Assembly: GCF_000954115.1 (NCBI RefSeq)
Contig: NZ_CP010797.1
Location: forward strand, 3,906,001-3,970,000
Direction of reading: 5' to 3'
Length of the DNA stretch: 64,000 nucleotides
From: Rhodococcus sp. B7740
GTDB lineage: Bacteria > Actinomycetota > Actinomycetes > Mycobacteriales > Mycobacteriaceae
Positions within the stretch are counted from its first letter, which is position 1; each line of letters starts with the position of its first letter. The position numbers were made by a program, and so were the translations under genes. A model generated the notes under the pieces. It made no database searches and had not been told where the DNA came from. It saw only the letters and a list, made by a program, of their open reading frames with translations. Of this stretch, positions 36,476 to 45,521 are shown piece after piece.

Positions 36476-37643
36476 GCGCCGCAGCTGTATTCGATGCATG
36501 CATCGTCCCGTTGACCAGTGGCATCAGGTAGTGCTCGGCGAGCCACGTGACCACGGGAACGCACACCGCATCACCGAAACCGAAGAGCGCCTGGTTGTTT
36601 CGCAGACCGTCGAGCGTGTACTCGCCGGCACCCATCAGGCGAGCGTATTCGAGCGGCGTCATCCAACGCACCTGCAACCGGCCGTTGCCCATCTTCACCA
36701 CCGCCTGCTTCGACGAACCGCCGCGGGCGGTACGAAGGCAGCCGGAGATGTCGTCGGGCCGAGCCTCCCAGACCGCGACGCCGTTGCGGGTGCGACGGTA
36801 GGCGGTGCGGTAGCTGACCTTGCGGGACTTCTTCAGAATCTCTATGCGCTGCAACTGGATCGGCGACAACGACTGCACGAACGCCGCGGTACGGGCTGTG
36901 TCCCACCACCGCTCGTCTCGGTAGTCCATGCGCTCGACCACATCGCCGAGGCCACTGGTCAACGGAATCGGCGGACTCGGCAACGGAGCGCGGTGCGTCA
37001 GCAACGTCGAATCGCCGTACACCGCCTGCAACCAATCCGGCCGCAGCTCGCTGTTGGGATCGCGGGCATCCTCGGGGGGATTCTGCGCGCCGATCAGGAA
37101 CAGGCGTGGACGCGACTGCGGAACGAAGCGTCGAGCATCGATGGTGAGGACATCGACCGAGTAGCCGAGCTCGTTGAGTTCTCGCACTGCTGCGGCCAGA
37201 TCGTCGCCGCCGTGACTGGTGGCCAGCCCGACGACGTTCTCGAGCGCCACCACCTTCGGCCGAGCGGCACCGAGCTCGCTCAACACCCGCGTGAAATGCC
37301 GGAACGTCGAGGAGTTCTTGCCCGCCAGACCGGCGCGGCCCCCGGCCAACGACAGGTCGGTGCACGGAAACGACGCCCACGCCAGCGACAAACCGTCGGG
37401 CAGGTCTTCTCCCCGGGTGTGGGCAACATCGCCGAGTTGAAAATGGCCTGCATCGTCACCGAAGTGCTGGCGATACATGTGGTGCTTGTCGCGCTCGATG
37501 TCGTTGGCCCACGAGACCTCGAAACCGGCCTGCTCCAAGCCCATTCGCACCAAGCCGATACCGGCGAAGAACTCCGCGACAGTGTGGATGCGGCCGAGCG
37601 CAGGTGCCGAGGATCCACCCGGCACCACAGTCAACTTCGGCAT
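36459..37643 (-). CDS. C5-cytosine DNA methyltransferase
   Basis: 394-aa modification enzyme. Motif I FFAGIGLVRMG, motif IV FPCTDLSLAGG with catalytic C94, motif VI ALENVVG, motif VIII QSRPRLFLIG and motif X FGDAVCVPV are in the normal order; the target recognition region lies at about 190-320. TARGGSSKQ is the usual pre-motif-IX segment. It methylates C at carbon 5 at an unknown sequence. Followed, with overlap, by the GIY-YIG nuclease gene, so together they look like a compact type II restriction-modification system. Confidence 0.93.
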   Translation of the reverse strand: MPKLTVVPGGSSAPALGRIHTVAEFFAGIGLVRMGLEQAGFEVSWANDIERDKHHMYRQHFGDDAGHFQLGDVAHTRGEDLPDGLSLAWASFPCTDLSLAGGRAGLAGKNSSTFRHFTRVLSELGAARPKVVALENVVGLATSHGGDDLAAAVRELNELGYSVDVLTIDARRFVPQSRPRLFLIGAQNPPEDARDPNSELRPDWLQAVYGDSTLLTHRAPLPSPPIPLTSGLGDVVERMDYRDERWWDTARTAAFVQSLSPIQLQRIEILKKSRKVSYRTAYRRTRNGVAVWEARPDDISGCLRTARGGSSKQAVVKMGNGRLQVRWMTPLEYARLMGAGEYTLDGLRNNQALFGFGDAVCVPVVTWLAEHYLMPLVNGTMHASNTAAAHVQSR

Positions 37644-37691
37644 GCACTCAGGCTAGTACAGAGCACCGACACGGTTGTGCCTACCGCCGGC

Positions 37692-38645
37692 TCACGCGGT
37701 GGTCGCCAGCGCCGCCGCCAAGCCGAACGCCACCGCCAGCAGGCTCACATGCGCGGCCGCTCGCCCCACCGAGTGCTCCACCGTGGATCGGTGTGCGGCG
37801 ACGGTCGGCAACCACGTCCCACGGATCCGGTGAGCCAACGCGACCAGGATCACCGTGGCGAGAACCTTCGCGAGAACGATTCGGCCGTAACCGGTCTCGA
37901 CCACGGCACCGAGGCTGTCGAGCTTCAGAACCGCATCCAGCACCCCGGTGGTGGCCACCCCGACGACGCACCAGAACGCGACCCGCGAATAGACCGGCAA
38001 CAGAGTCGCCCACGCCGATTTGCTCCGTAGACTCAGCGCCATCGCACCTAGTACACCGAGCCACACCGACGCGCACAGCACATGCACGGCAACGGCGAAG
38101 GAGCCGAACGCGAACTGCGACATGTGACCGGTGATCGGCCGCGCCACCAGGGCGAGTGACGCCAGCACGATCACCGGAGTCGGAGACCAGCTCGCCCCCG
38201 ACCGATACCCGGCCACCCCGACGGCGCACAGAGCGAGCGCCAGGATCACCGTCGCCGAACCCAGACGCCCCACCGAGATCGAGGTGGCGAACGTGGTGAA
38301 AGCGCTCGGCGACAACGTCAGTGGCGTACGCCCGGCCGAATCGGCTGCCGCAGCGGCCAGCAGAACGAACTCGGCCACCGCCCACAGCCCCGACAGATAG
38401 CCGATCGCGCGCCACATCACCAGCGGGTCGAGGGCGGGGCGTCGGGACTCGGAACTGGCGTCCAGGACAGCGAGAACTCCGAACCCCAACACCACCGAGC
38501 CCGACGCCACCGCGATCACCCGTAGCCACGACGACCCACCGGGAAAGGTGGGGTACGCCAGCGCGAATGCTGCCGCGACCCCCAGCAACGCCGCAGCTGC
38601 GGCGGCGAGCACCAACCGAACGCTTCTCTCGCCCACCGCAGCCAC
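37692..38645 (-). CDS. copD: CopD-family copper membrane protein
   Basis: 317-aa protein with eight predicted membrane helices. LVARPITGHMSQFAFGSFAV and HVLCASVWLGVLGAM hold the conserved His and Trp of the CopD/YcnJ copper-import domain. It lies 7 bases after copC in the same direction, continuing the run YcnI-CopC-CopD. It probably takes copper from CopC across the membrane. Confidence 0.9.
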   Translation of the reverse strand: MAAVGERSVRLVLAAAAAALLGVAAAFALAYPTFPGGSSWLRVIAVASGSVVLGFGVLAVLDASSESRRPALDPLVMWRAIGYLSGLWAVAEFVLLAAAAADSAGRTPLTLSPSAFTTFATSISVGRLGSATVILALALCAVGVAGYRSGASWSPTPVIVLASLALVARPITGHMSQFAFGSFAVAVHVLCASVWLGVLGAMALSLRSKSAWATLLPVYSRVAFWCVVGVATTGVLDAVLKLDSLGAVVETGYGRIVLAKVLATVILVALAHRIRGTWLPTVAAHRSTVEHSVGRAAAHVSLLAVAFGLAAALATTA

Positions 38646-38652
38646 GTTGGTA

Positions 38653-39198
38653 CTACTTCTGGGTCTTCGGCTTGCGCAGGGCGAACCCCAACGCGCCCGC
38701 GAAGGCCAGAACCGCGACCACGATCAACACGATGTGTCCGTAGCCGCCGAGGAATCCGCCATCCGACTCCTCCGAGGTGCCCGACGCGTCGGCCGGTGCC
38801 CCGGGAGTGCCGGAACCTTCCTGAGTGAGCGTGAACGTCGCAGTGCCGCTCACGGGATGACCGTCGGCGGAGGTGATGCGGTACGCGAGGGTGTACTCGC
38901 CGATCGGTCCCAGTTCACCGACGTCGACGACGACGCTCTGGCCCTCGATGCGTGCGTCGCCCTTCGACCAGATGTTGCCGTCGGGCCCGACGACGTTGAG
39001 CGTGGCGAACTGCGACTGCGGCACCTCGTTGAACGACACCGACGCCGTCGCCGGAGACGAGTCGAGGGAGGAGCCGTCGGCCGGGCTGTACCCGGTGACC
39101 TGCGAATGCGCCGACGCGATCGGTGCGGCGATCAACAGCACCAGCAGTGCTGCGGCCGAGACGAGCAGTGCCTTCGTGGAAACTACGAGCGATCTCAC
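38653..39198 (-). CDS. copC: CopC-domain copper-binding protein
   Basis: 181-aa protein. Signal peptide ends IASA before HSQV, so mature His1 is the copper-binding N-terminal His of CopC. The beta-barrel (SPADGSSLDSSPATASVSFN, ADGHPVSGTATFT) is followed by a Gly/Ser linker and a C-terminal membrane anchor with a basic tail. GTG start overlaps the YcnI gene stop. It delivers or stores Cu(II) at the outer face of the membrane. Confidence 0.92.
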   Translation of the reverse strand: MRSLVVSTKALLVSAAALLVLLIAAPIASAHSQVTGYSPADGSSLDSSPATASVSFNEVPQSQFATLNVVGPDGNIWSKGDARIEGQSVVVDVGELGPIGEYTLAYRITSADGHPVSGTATFTLTQEGSGTPGAPADASGTSEESDGGFLGGYGHIVLIVVAVLAFAGALGFALRKPKTQK

Positions 39199-39866
39199 GA
39201 GCGCCGCGCCCTGATCGTCGCGCCGATGCCCAGACCTGCGCCGACGGCTCCCAGTACGAGTCCGACGCCGGCGAGCCAGCGCGCGGTGTTGTCCTCCGAC
39301 GTCGTCGACGCCTCCGCTGTTGCGGTGGTCTCGGTGTGGGTGCTGCCGTGCGCATCACCGCCGGCCGCGGCCAGAGTCAGAGTGGGAGCGGGCAGTTCGG
39401 GCTCGCTACCGTCCTCGGTCATCGGCTCGTCCCAGTTCACGACCTCACCGTCGGTGTAGGTCTGGGTGGCCGGGAACGAGACGGTCTCCTGCTCGGGCAG
39501 CGGTCCCGCGGAGAGCAGGAACTGCTGGAACTGGCCCGGGCCGACCTCGAAACCGGGGTTCGCCGTCCACGTCACCGACACCGCCAGATCGGCCGAGTCC
39601 TTCTCGACGGTGGACGTCCAGCCCGGGATGGGCTGCGTACGAGCAGAATTCAAGCCAGGCAGGGTCACCTTGACCGAACTGGTCGAGGCAGTATCGGACT
39701 CGGTGGGAACGCGGAACGTCAGCACCGAGTAGCCGCCCTGCGCGGCGTCGGGTGCCGAGACGACGACGTGTGCGGACGCTGCGCCTGCGCCGATCAGCAC
39801 CGCGCCGACGGTGGCTCCTGAGACGAACAGGGCACGGGAAAGAGAGCTCTTCATGGATTGGGTCAT
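39195..39866 (-). CDS. YcnI-family (DUF1775) copper-associated protein
   Basis: 223-aa membrane-anchored protein. Signal peptide ends GAASA before HVVV; the mature N-terminal His is the copper ligand of YcnI. Conserved W in IPGWTSTV and WTANPGF also match the family. A linker rich in Thr/Ala precedes a C-terminal helix and RARRS tail. First of the YcnI-CopC-CopD trio, which are chained by ATGA-type overlaps. Start ATG 39866 chosen; ATG 39854 is also possible. Confidence 0.88.
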   Translation of the reverse strand: MTQSMKSSLSRALFVSGATVGAVLIGAGAASAHVVVSAPDAAQGGYSVLTFRVPTESDTASTSSVKVTLPGLNSARTQPIPGWTSTVEKDSADLAVSVTWTANPGFEVGPGQFQQFLLSAGPLPEQETVSFPATQTYTDGEVVNWDEPMTEDGSEPELPAPTLTLAAAGGDAHGSTHTETTATAEASTTSEDNTARWLAGVGLVLGAVGAGLGIGATIRARRS

Positions 39867-39900
39867 TTCTGTGCAGAGATGTGCGGGAAAGGGATGTCGG

Positions 39901-40422
39901 TCAGTAGATCGACACCGGGGGCCCGCGACGAGAGATGACCCAGTCGAGCGCAGTGCCGTCCACCGACCGAACCGCAACGGACATGCAGACGCGACCGACG
40001 GCGGAACGGTCGGGCAGGGGAGTGAGGAGGGCGAGAACCGCTCGGACGATGGAGGTGATCGGGCCGTAGAGGCGCTCGGCTGCGGCGATCGTGAATCCGG
40101 CGACGACCGAGGCGACCGCGTGGAAGGCGATCATGGCTGTGCTGGGAAGCAGGGAGTGTGCGTGCATCTGAGCTGCGCTGCCGAGGCTCAGCGCGATGTG
40201 GGCGACGAGTTGGCCGGTCAGCAGAGCCGGGAGCAGCAGAACGGTCGAACGCCTGGGCAGGGCTGTCATGGCACCGATACCGATGCCGACGACGATCAGT
40301 AGGGCCAGTGCGGAACCGTCGGGCCAGTCGCCGCCGGCCATGCCGTGTGCGGCCACCGCGAGCGCCGCGGTGACGATACCGACAGCTCCGCCGCGAAGCG
40401 GGGCGGCTGAGCTGTCGGTCAT
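39901..40422 (-). CDS. Hypothetical membrane protein of the copper run
   Basis: 173-aa protein with about four to five membrane helices, a Met/His-containing loop (SAAQMHAHSLL and AAHGMAGG) and a soluble tail RRGPPVSIY. It lies 34 bases upstream of YcnI and 15 bases downstream of DUF6474 on the same strand. I do not recognise a family. The His/Met in its loops, and its position, suggest a metal-linked function, but only by context. Confidence 0.7.
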   Translation of the reverse strand: MTDSSAAPLRGGAVGIVTAALAVAAHGMAGGDWPDGSALALLIVVGIGIGAMTALPRRSTVLLLPALLTGQLVAHIALSLGSAAQMHAHSLLPSTAMIAFHAVASVVAGFTIAAAERLYGPITSIVRAVLALLTPLPDRSAVGRVCMSVAVRSVDGTALDWVISRRGPPVSIY

Positions 40423-40437
40423 CGGTTCGTTCAGGGG

Positions 40438-41088
40438 TCAGCGCACGCCGAGACGGGCGAGCAGATCGGCCTCGATGCCGTCGAGCTCTGCGGAGATAGC
40501 GGCGTGTGCGGTCTTGCGGCGAGCGGGCGGCATCTGCTCGGATGCGCGGACAGCGGTGGTCAGATCGTCGAGACGCTCGCTGATCGCGGCACCGAAGCTC
40601 TTGGTCTCGGGATCGGAGTGGCGCGCACCGATGGTGTTGAGCGACTTCTCGGCACCGGCGATGCGGGCGCTGAGCTTGCCGCCGTGGCCGGTGTACTCGC
40701 TGAGCTGATCGGGTGCGACACCGAGCTGCTGCGCCTTGCGGCTGTCGAGCTGCGCACGCACGACGGTCGCACCGCGGTAGAGGATGGGGGCCAACACCGG
40801 AATCAGCAGCCGGGCAATACCGAGATACTTGCGGATCTGAGCCACGCTCAGTGTTCCCTGCATCGCAGCTTTCTGCTGAGCCTTGAGGGCAGAGACCTGC
40901 GCCTTCTCGACGTTTTTCTGCGACTTGGCCTCCACCGCGCTGAGCTTGCGCTGTGCCTTGGCGATCGCCTTCAACTGCTTGCGCTCGTTCTTCGCGCCCA
41001 GTTTCGCTTCGAGTGTTGCCTTGTGCTTGAGAGCTTTGGCCTCTGCCTTGCGAGTGGCACGACCCTTACGCTTGCGGAACAAACCCAT
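40438..41088 (-). CDS. DUF6474 basic coiled-coil protein
   Basis: 216-aa protein. The first 90 residues are Lys/Arg/Ala-rich heptad helices (RATRKAEAKALKHKATLEAK), followed by a short hydrophobic segment (LLIPVLAPILYRG) and a helical C-terminus. AGGAG lies 9 bases before ATG 41088. The family is restricted to actinobacteria and uncharacterised; the amphipathic head suggests binding to membrane or nucleic acid. Confidence 0.8.
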   Translation of the reverse strand: MGLFRKRKGRATRKAEAKALKHKATLEAKLGAKNERKQLKAIAKAQRKLSAVEAKSQKNVEKAQVSALKAQQKAAMQGTLSVAQIRKYLGIARLLIPVLAPILYRGATVVRAQLDSRKAQQLGVAPDQLSEYTGHGGKLSARIAGAEKSLNTIGARHSDPETKSFGAAISERLDDLTTAVRASEQMPPARRKTAHAAISAELDGIEADLLARLGVR

Positions 41089-41220
41089 CGACAAGGCTCC
41101 TGACATGTGCTGCTGGGCGGGAAAAGTGCGTTCCACACACCTTATCGGGCGGTGGTGTTCGCAGGCTGACGGGCGGTGATCTGCACCGGCTGTCGGAGGG
41201 CTGACCTAATGTCTTGAAGT

Positions 41221-42819
41221 GTGAACGGTCGACGAGCTCCTGCACCCGTGCTGCTCGATGCCGGATCGTTGACGCGGTGCAGGCACCGGCTCTATCTCGA
41301 CACCGCGTACGGATCGTTGCTACGCGGTGAACCCGAGAACCCAGGGGTGCGGCAGCGTCGAGAAGCAGCTCAGGCCCACCGGGAGAACATCCGCGCGCAG
41401 CTGGCCGTGGACGATCCGATGCTGTGGACCGAGATCGACGAGCCCACCGCCCGAGACGCTGCCGACGCCACCGTCGCCGCCTGTCGGGACGGAGTGGAAC
41501 GCATCTGGAACGCGGTACTGCCCCTCGAACGCGACACCGGTCGACGCGGGCGCAGCGAACTGCTCGTCCGCGACGCGTCCGGCGGCTACATCCCGGTGAT
41601 CGTGGTCAACCACAAGGTCACCGACCCCGGCCGCGGCGCGCGCACCACCCCGCTCGATCGATGGTCTCCGGCGATCGACGAGACCCGCAAGGTGCGCAGC
41701 CAACTCCGCGACCAGCTCCGGCTCGCTCACCTGTATCGGATGCTGGCGCACGAGGGCCTGGCCACGGCCACGCCTCTCGGCGGCGCGGTGGGCTACAAGG
41801 GCGAATGCATGCTGGTGCACGATCTCACCTCGGTCCTCGACGAATACGACACCCGCTTCGCAGACCGGCTCTCGGTTGCACAGGGCACCGCGTTCACCGT
41901 TCCCTCCCAGGTCAGTGAGTGCCGATCCTGTTCGTGGTGGTTCGACTGCAAGCCGCAACTCGAGGCCGTTCGTGACGTTTCGCTGGTGGCCTCCGGTTCC
42001 CGCGCCGATGTGCTGCGCAGCGCGGGCGTGCGCACCATCGACGAGTTGGCGCAGTGGACCGGCCCGGCACCGGAGGAGTGGCCTTTCGGAAACTTCGACG
42101 ACGCCGTGTCCGCGGCACTGGCCTGGCGAGCCGACGTGCCGTTGCTGCGGCGCTCGGAGACCGTGACGGTGCACCGCGCCGACGTCGAGGTGGACGTGGA
42201 CATGGAGAGCTATCAGGAACACGGCGCGTACCTGTGGGGCACGCTGCTCACCGAAGCGGGTGGCCCGCCGCCGACCTATCGCGGCTTCGTCACCTGGGAT
42301 CCGCTGCCGACCGCGGACGAGGGCCGCTCGTTCGCGGTGTTCTGGAACTGGTTGATGGACACCAGGGCCGATGCGGCCGCGCGCGGCAAAACCTTTGCTG
42401 CGTACTGCTATTCACGGCAGGCGGAGGACAAGTGGTTGCTCGATTCGGCCCGCCGCTTCGCCGACGTTCCCGGGGTGCCCACCGAGGCGCAGATCCGCGA
42501 GTTCATCGACAGTGAGCAGTGGGTCGACATCTACCAGGCCGTGAGCGATCAGTTCATCTGCCCGAACGGCAAGGGACTGAAGAAGATTGCGCCGGTCGCA
42601 GGATTCGCGTGGCGTGACGACGAGGCCGGCGGCGAGGCGTCGATGGGCTGGTATCGGGAAGCCGTCGGATACGACGACGAGCCCGACCACACGCAGCGCG
42701 AGCGACTGCTCGTCTACAACGAGGACGACGTTCTGGCCACGAAAGTGTTGCGCGAGTGGATGTCCGACCGTGCGGAGAAGGAGATCCCGACGGTGGCGGA
42801 CCTGCGCGCTCGCGCGTGA
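41221..42819 (+). CDS. TM0106-family RecB-like nuclease with RNase H-like C-terminus
   Basis: 532-aa protein starting at GTG 41221. C20 with C234, C237 and C243 (CRSCSWWFDC) form the split Fe-S ligand layout of RecB/Cas4-type nucleases. The nuclease core lies around 110-200 with GGYIPVIVVNHK, where the usual motif-II Asp appears changed to Ile. The C-terminal half (GFVTWDPLPT, AYCYSRQAEDKWL, YNEDDVLATKVLREW) is an RNase H-like/DnaQ-like domain. Usually annotated as a putative nuclease; no helicase partner is adjacent. Confidence 0.82.
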   Translation: MNGRRAPAPVLLDAGSLTRCRHRLYLDTAYGSLLRGEPENPGVRQRREAAQAHRENIRAQLAVDDPMLWTEIDEPTARDAADATVAACRDGVERIWNAVLPLERDTGRRGRSELLVRDASGGYIPVIVVNHKVTDPGRGARTTPLDRWSPAIDETRKVRSQLRDQLRLAHLYRMLAHEGLATATPLGGAVGYKGECMLVHDLTSVLDEYDTRFADRLSVAQGTAFTVPSQVSECRSCSWWFDCKPQLEAVRDVSLVASGSRADVLRSAGVRTIDELAQWTGPAPEEWPFGNFDDAVSAALAWRADVPLLRRSETVTVHRADVEVDVDMESYQEHGAYLWGTLLTEAGGPPPTYRGFVTWDPLPTADEGRSFAVFWNWLMDTRADAAARGKTFAAYCYSRQAEDKWLLDSARRFADVPGVPTEAQIREFIDSEQWVDIYQAVSDQFICPNGKGLKKIAPVAGFAWRDDEAGGEASMGWYREAVGYDDEPDHTQRERLLVYNEDDVLATKVLREWMSDRAEKEIPTVADLRARA

Positions 42820-42859
42820 CCCCGCGTCGATCGGCGGGGCCACGCGGAGTGGTCAGTGG

Positions 42860-43627
42860 TTAACGCGGAGCCATACGGATCGCACCGTCCATGCGGATGG
42901 TCTCACCGTTGAGGTAGTCGTGCTCGGCGATCATCTGGACCAGCTGCGCGTACTCGGTGGGCTGAGCCAGGCGCGACGGGAACGGTACCGACGCCTCGAG
43001 GCCCTGACGGTATTCCTCGGTGACGCCTGCCAGCATCGGGGTGTCGACGATGCCGGGGGCGATGGTGTTGACGCGGATGCCGACCTGCGCGAGGTCGCGG
43101 GCAGCGGTGATGGTCATCGCGTGCACGCCGCCTTTGGAGGCGGTGTAGGCGATCTGGCCGATCTGGCCCTCGAAGGCGGCGACCGATGCGGTGTTGATGA
43201 CGACGCCGCGCTGGCCCGCATCGTCGACGGTCGACTGCGACTGCATCCGGTTCGCGGCCAGCCGCATCACGTTGAACGTGCCGAGCAGGTTGATGGTGAT
43301 GACCGTGCGGAACAGCTCGAGATCGTGCGGTCCCTTCTTGGACAGGATGCGGCCCGCCCAGCCAACGCCTGCGCAGTTGACGACGATGCGCAGCGGCACA
43401 CCGGATGCGACGATCGTGTCCAGGGCGGCCTCGACCTCGGCCTCGCTGGTGACGTCGGCGGGCAGCAGAGTCACCCCGGCCGGGACGCTGTCTCCGGCGC
43501 GCTCGATGGACTGCGGCAGATCGAGCCCGAACACGGTGACGCCTGCGGCGGCCAGACGAGCGGCCGTTGCGGCACCGAGGCCCGACGCTCCACCGGTGAC
43601 AAGTGCTGCTGTTCCTGAAATCTCCAC
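42860..43627 (-). CDS. SDR-family 3-hydroxyacyl-CoA dehydrogenase-like enzyme
   Basis: 255-aa classical SDR. NAD motif TGGASGLGAA with Asp in FGLDLPQ (NAD preference), NCAGVGWAG, catalytic Ser in INTASVAAFEG and YTASKGG. GTG 43627 follows AAGGGG and starts VEISGTAALVTGG. The overall pattern (IAPGIVDTPMLAG, VPFPSRLAQPTEYAQ) matches HSD10/type II 3-hydroxyacyl-CoA dehydrogenases of beta-oxidation. Downstream of the ABC importer but separated by 116 bases. Confidence 0.9.
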   Translation of the reverse strand: MEISGTAALVTGGASGLGAATAARLAAAGVTVFGLDLPQSIERAGDSVPAGVTLLPADVTSEAEVEAALDTIVASGVPLRIVVNCAGVGWAGRILSKKGPHDLELFRTVITINLLGTFNVMRLAANRMQSQSTVDDAGQRGVVINTASVAAFEGQIGQIAYTASKGGVHAMTITAARDLAQVGIRVNTIAPGIVDTPMLAGVTEEYRQGLEASVPFPSRLAQPTEYAQLVQMIAEHDYLNGETIRMDGAIRMAPR

Positions 43628-43702
43628 GTCGTACGATCCCCTTCGCTCACGGTGGCGGGCCGCGGCACAGGCAGCGACCTCGTAGTCGCTTGCACCATAA
43701 CC

Positions 43703-43722
43703 GGCGGGACACCTCACCCGCC
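43703..43722 (-). terminator. Possible terminator after the sugar importer operon
   Basis: GGCGGG and CCCGCC form a six-pair stem around an 8-base loop, 21 bases beyond the permease stop. No U-run, so it is a weak candidate. Confidence 0.35.
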
Positions 43723-43743
43723 TTCAGGCACCCTGGATGGGAC

Positions 43744-44583
43744 CTACTTGATCCCGCTGCGCGCGAATCCGGCGATGAAGTACTTCTGGAAGAACAGGAA
43801 GAGCAGTGCCATCGGCACGACGTTGATCAGCGCGAACGCCATCGTGGCACCGTAGTCGCTGTTCGCCTGGCCCTGCAGGTACAGCAGACCGATGGGCAAG
43901 GTGAACAACTCGTTCTCCCGCAGCGCGATGAGTGGCCACGCGAAATCGTTCCACGATTGCAGCAGGCTCATGAAGGTGAGGACAGCGATCAGCGGTCCCG
44001 ACAGGGGCAGCACGACGCGCCGGAAGATCTGCCAATGCCCGGCACCGTCGAGACGCGCCGCCTCGAGCAGCTCGCGCGGAATGCCGAGCATGAACTGGCG
44101 TGCGAGGAACAGCCCGAACGCCGACGCCGAACTCGGCAGGATCACCGCCCAGTACGTGCCGTACAGGCCGAGACCGACGACGATGCGGAACAGTGCCACC
44201 ATGATCACCTGCACGGGCAGCACCAACGTGGCCAGCGCGATGAAGAACAATGGCGTCGAGAACCGAAACCTCAAGTGCGCAAACGCATATCCCGCGAGCA
44301 GGCTCGTGACCACGGTGATGATCGTGACCACGACGGCGATGGCGATCGAGTTGCCGAGCCACGTCGCGACCGGGAACGAGTCGAACACGCGAGTGACGTT
44401 CTCCCACGTCACCTGGCGCGGCCACAGGCGCAGTTCGCCGCCGCCCAGCAACTCACCGCGAGTCGAGAACGCCACGGCGAGCATCCAATACAGCGGAGCG
44501 ACGGTGATCAGGCCGATGACGGCGATGACCACCGTGCGCAGTACCAGTGCCCGGCGAGCGGACGCGTTCCTCGGCCCACTCAT
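43744..44583 (-). CDS. Sugar ABC transporter permease (MalG type)
   Basis: 279-aa permease with six helices. The EAA loop ELLEAARLDGAGHWQIFRRVVLPLSGP (key residues E-A-A-x3-G) contacts the ATPase. Last gene of the binding protein-permease-permease operon and overlaps the preceding permease stop as ATGA. Imports a carbohydrate with MalF-like partner; sugar not identifiable. Key loop written as EAARLDGAGHWQ here. Confidence 0.92.
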   Translation of the reverse strand: MSGPRNASARRALVLRTVVIAVIGLITVAPLYWMLAVAFSTRGELLGGGELRLWPRQVTWENVTRVFDSFPVATWLGNSIAIAVVVTIITVVTSLLAGYAFAHLRFRFSTPLFFIALATLVLPVQVIMVALFRIVVGLGLYGTYWAVILPSSASAFGLFLARQFMLGIPRELLEAARLDGAGHWQIFRRVVLPLSGPLIAVLTFMSLLQSWNDFAWPLIALRENELFTLPIGLLYLQGQANSDYGATMAFALINVVPMALLFLFFQKYFIAGFARSGIK

Positions 44584-45521
44584 TCGACCAGATCCTTCGT
44601 TCGGCTCGCGCGCCACTGTGCGGCGGCGAAGACGAGGGCGAACAGGAACAGCACCATGCCGATCGACGCGGCGTAACCCTGATCGCGGGTGACGAACCCC
44701 GTCTCGTAGGCGTAGGTGACCAACACCGATGTCGCCCCGCCCGGTCCGCCGCCGGTGAGAACGAAGACCAGATCGAACACCTGGAACGAGTAGATGACGT
44801 TGAGCACCAGCAGAAAGAACGACGTCGGACCGAGCAGCGGCACCGTCACGTTCCGGAAGCGTTGGAACGCGTTGGCACCGTCCAACCGGGCCGCCTCGTA
44901 CAGATCGGGACCGAGACCTTGCAGGCCGGCCAGGTAGATCAGCATGTTCAGCCCGGTGCGCCACCACACGGTGGCGATGACGATCGATGCGAACGCCGGC
45001 CCTGGAGACGATTGCCAGTCGATGGCGGGCAGACCGAGGAACCCGATCAGATTGTTGAGCACACCGGAGTTCTGGTCGAACACCAGAATGCCGATCAGGC
45101 CGGTCGCCACTCCGGAGACGGCCATCGGCAGGATCACCAGCGAGCGCCACAGCGGCCGGGCGGGCAGCGCGGAACTGAGCAGTACGGCCGCGATCAGACC
45201 GAACAGCATCGACAGCGGAGTCACCAACGCGGTGAACAGCAGAGTATTGATCAGTGCCCGCCAGAACAGCGGATCCTCCACCAGGCGTGTGTAATTCGCT
45301 GCGCCGACGAACTCGCCTGCACCGAATCCGTCCGTCTGCTGCAGGCTGACGACGAACGCGGCGACGAGGGGAACGAGCACGAACACCGCCAACAGTGCGT
45401 AGCTGGGGGCGAGAAACCCGGCGGCTGCGAACGCCTCCTTCCTGGCCCCGGTGCGCTTGGTCTGGGCTTCGGGCCCTGGCCCGGTTTTCTGCCCGGCACC
45501 GGTGATCGGTTCGGCCGTCAT
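44580..45521 (-). CDS. Sugar ABC transporter permease (MalF type)
   Basis: 313-aa permease with six helices; the EAA loop is YEAARLDGANAFQRFRNVTV. N-terminal 30 residues are soluble and Gly/Pro-rich. Overlaps the binding-protein gene stop and the next permease start, so the operon is translated in a chain. GGGPGGATSVL is the family segment before TM6. Confidence 0.92.
   Translation of the reverse strand: MTAEPITGAGQKTGPGPEAQTKRTGARKEAFAAAGFLAPSYALLAVFVLVPLVAAFVVSLQQTDGFGAGEFVGAANYTRLVEDPLFWRALINTLLFTALVTPLSMLFGLIAAVLLSSALPARPLWRSLVILPMAVSGVATGLIGILVFDQNSGVLNNLIGFLGLPAIDWQSSPGPAFASIVIATVWWRTGLNMLIYLAGLQGLGPDLYEAARLDGANAFQRFRNVTVPLLGPTSFFLLVLNVIYSFQVFDLVFVLTGGGPGGATSVLVTYAYETGFVTRDQGYAASIGMVLFLFALVFAAAQWRASRTKDLVE

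Noticed and set aside
36474-38030. Open frame of about 518 codons on the plus strand
   Set aside because: Antisense to the methyltransferase and copD genes; no recognisable motif.
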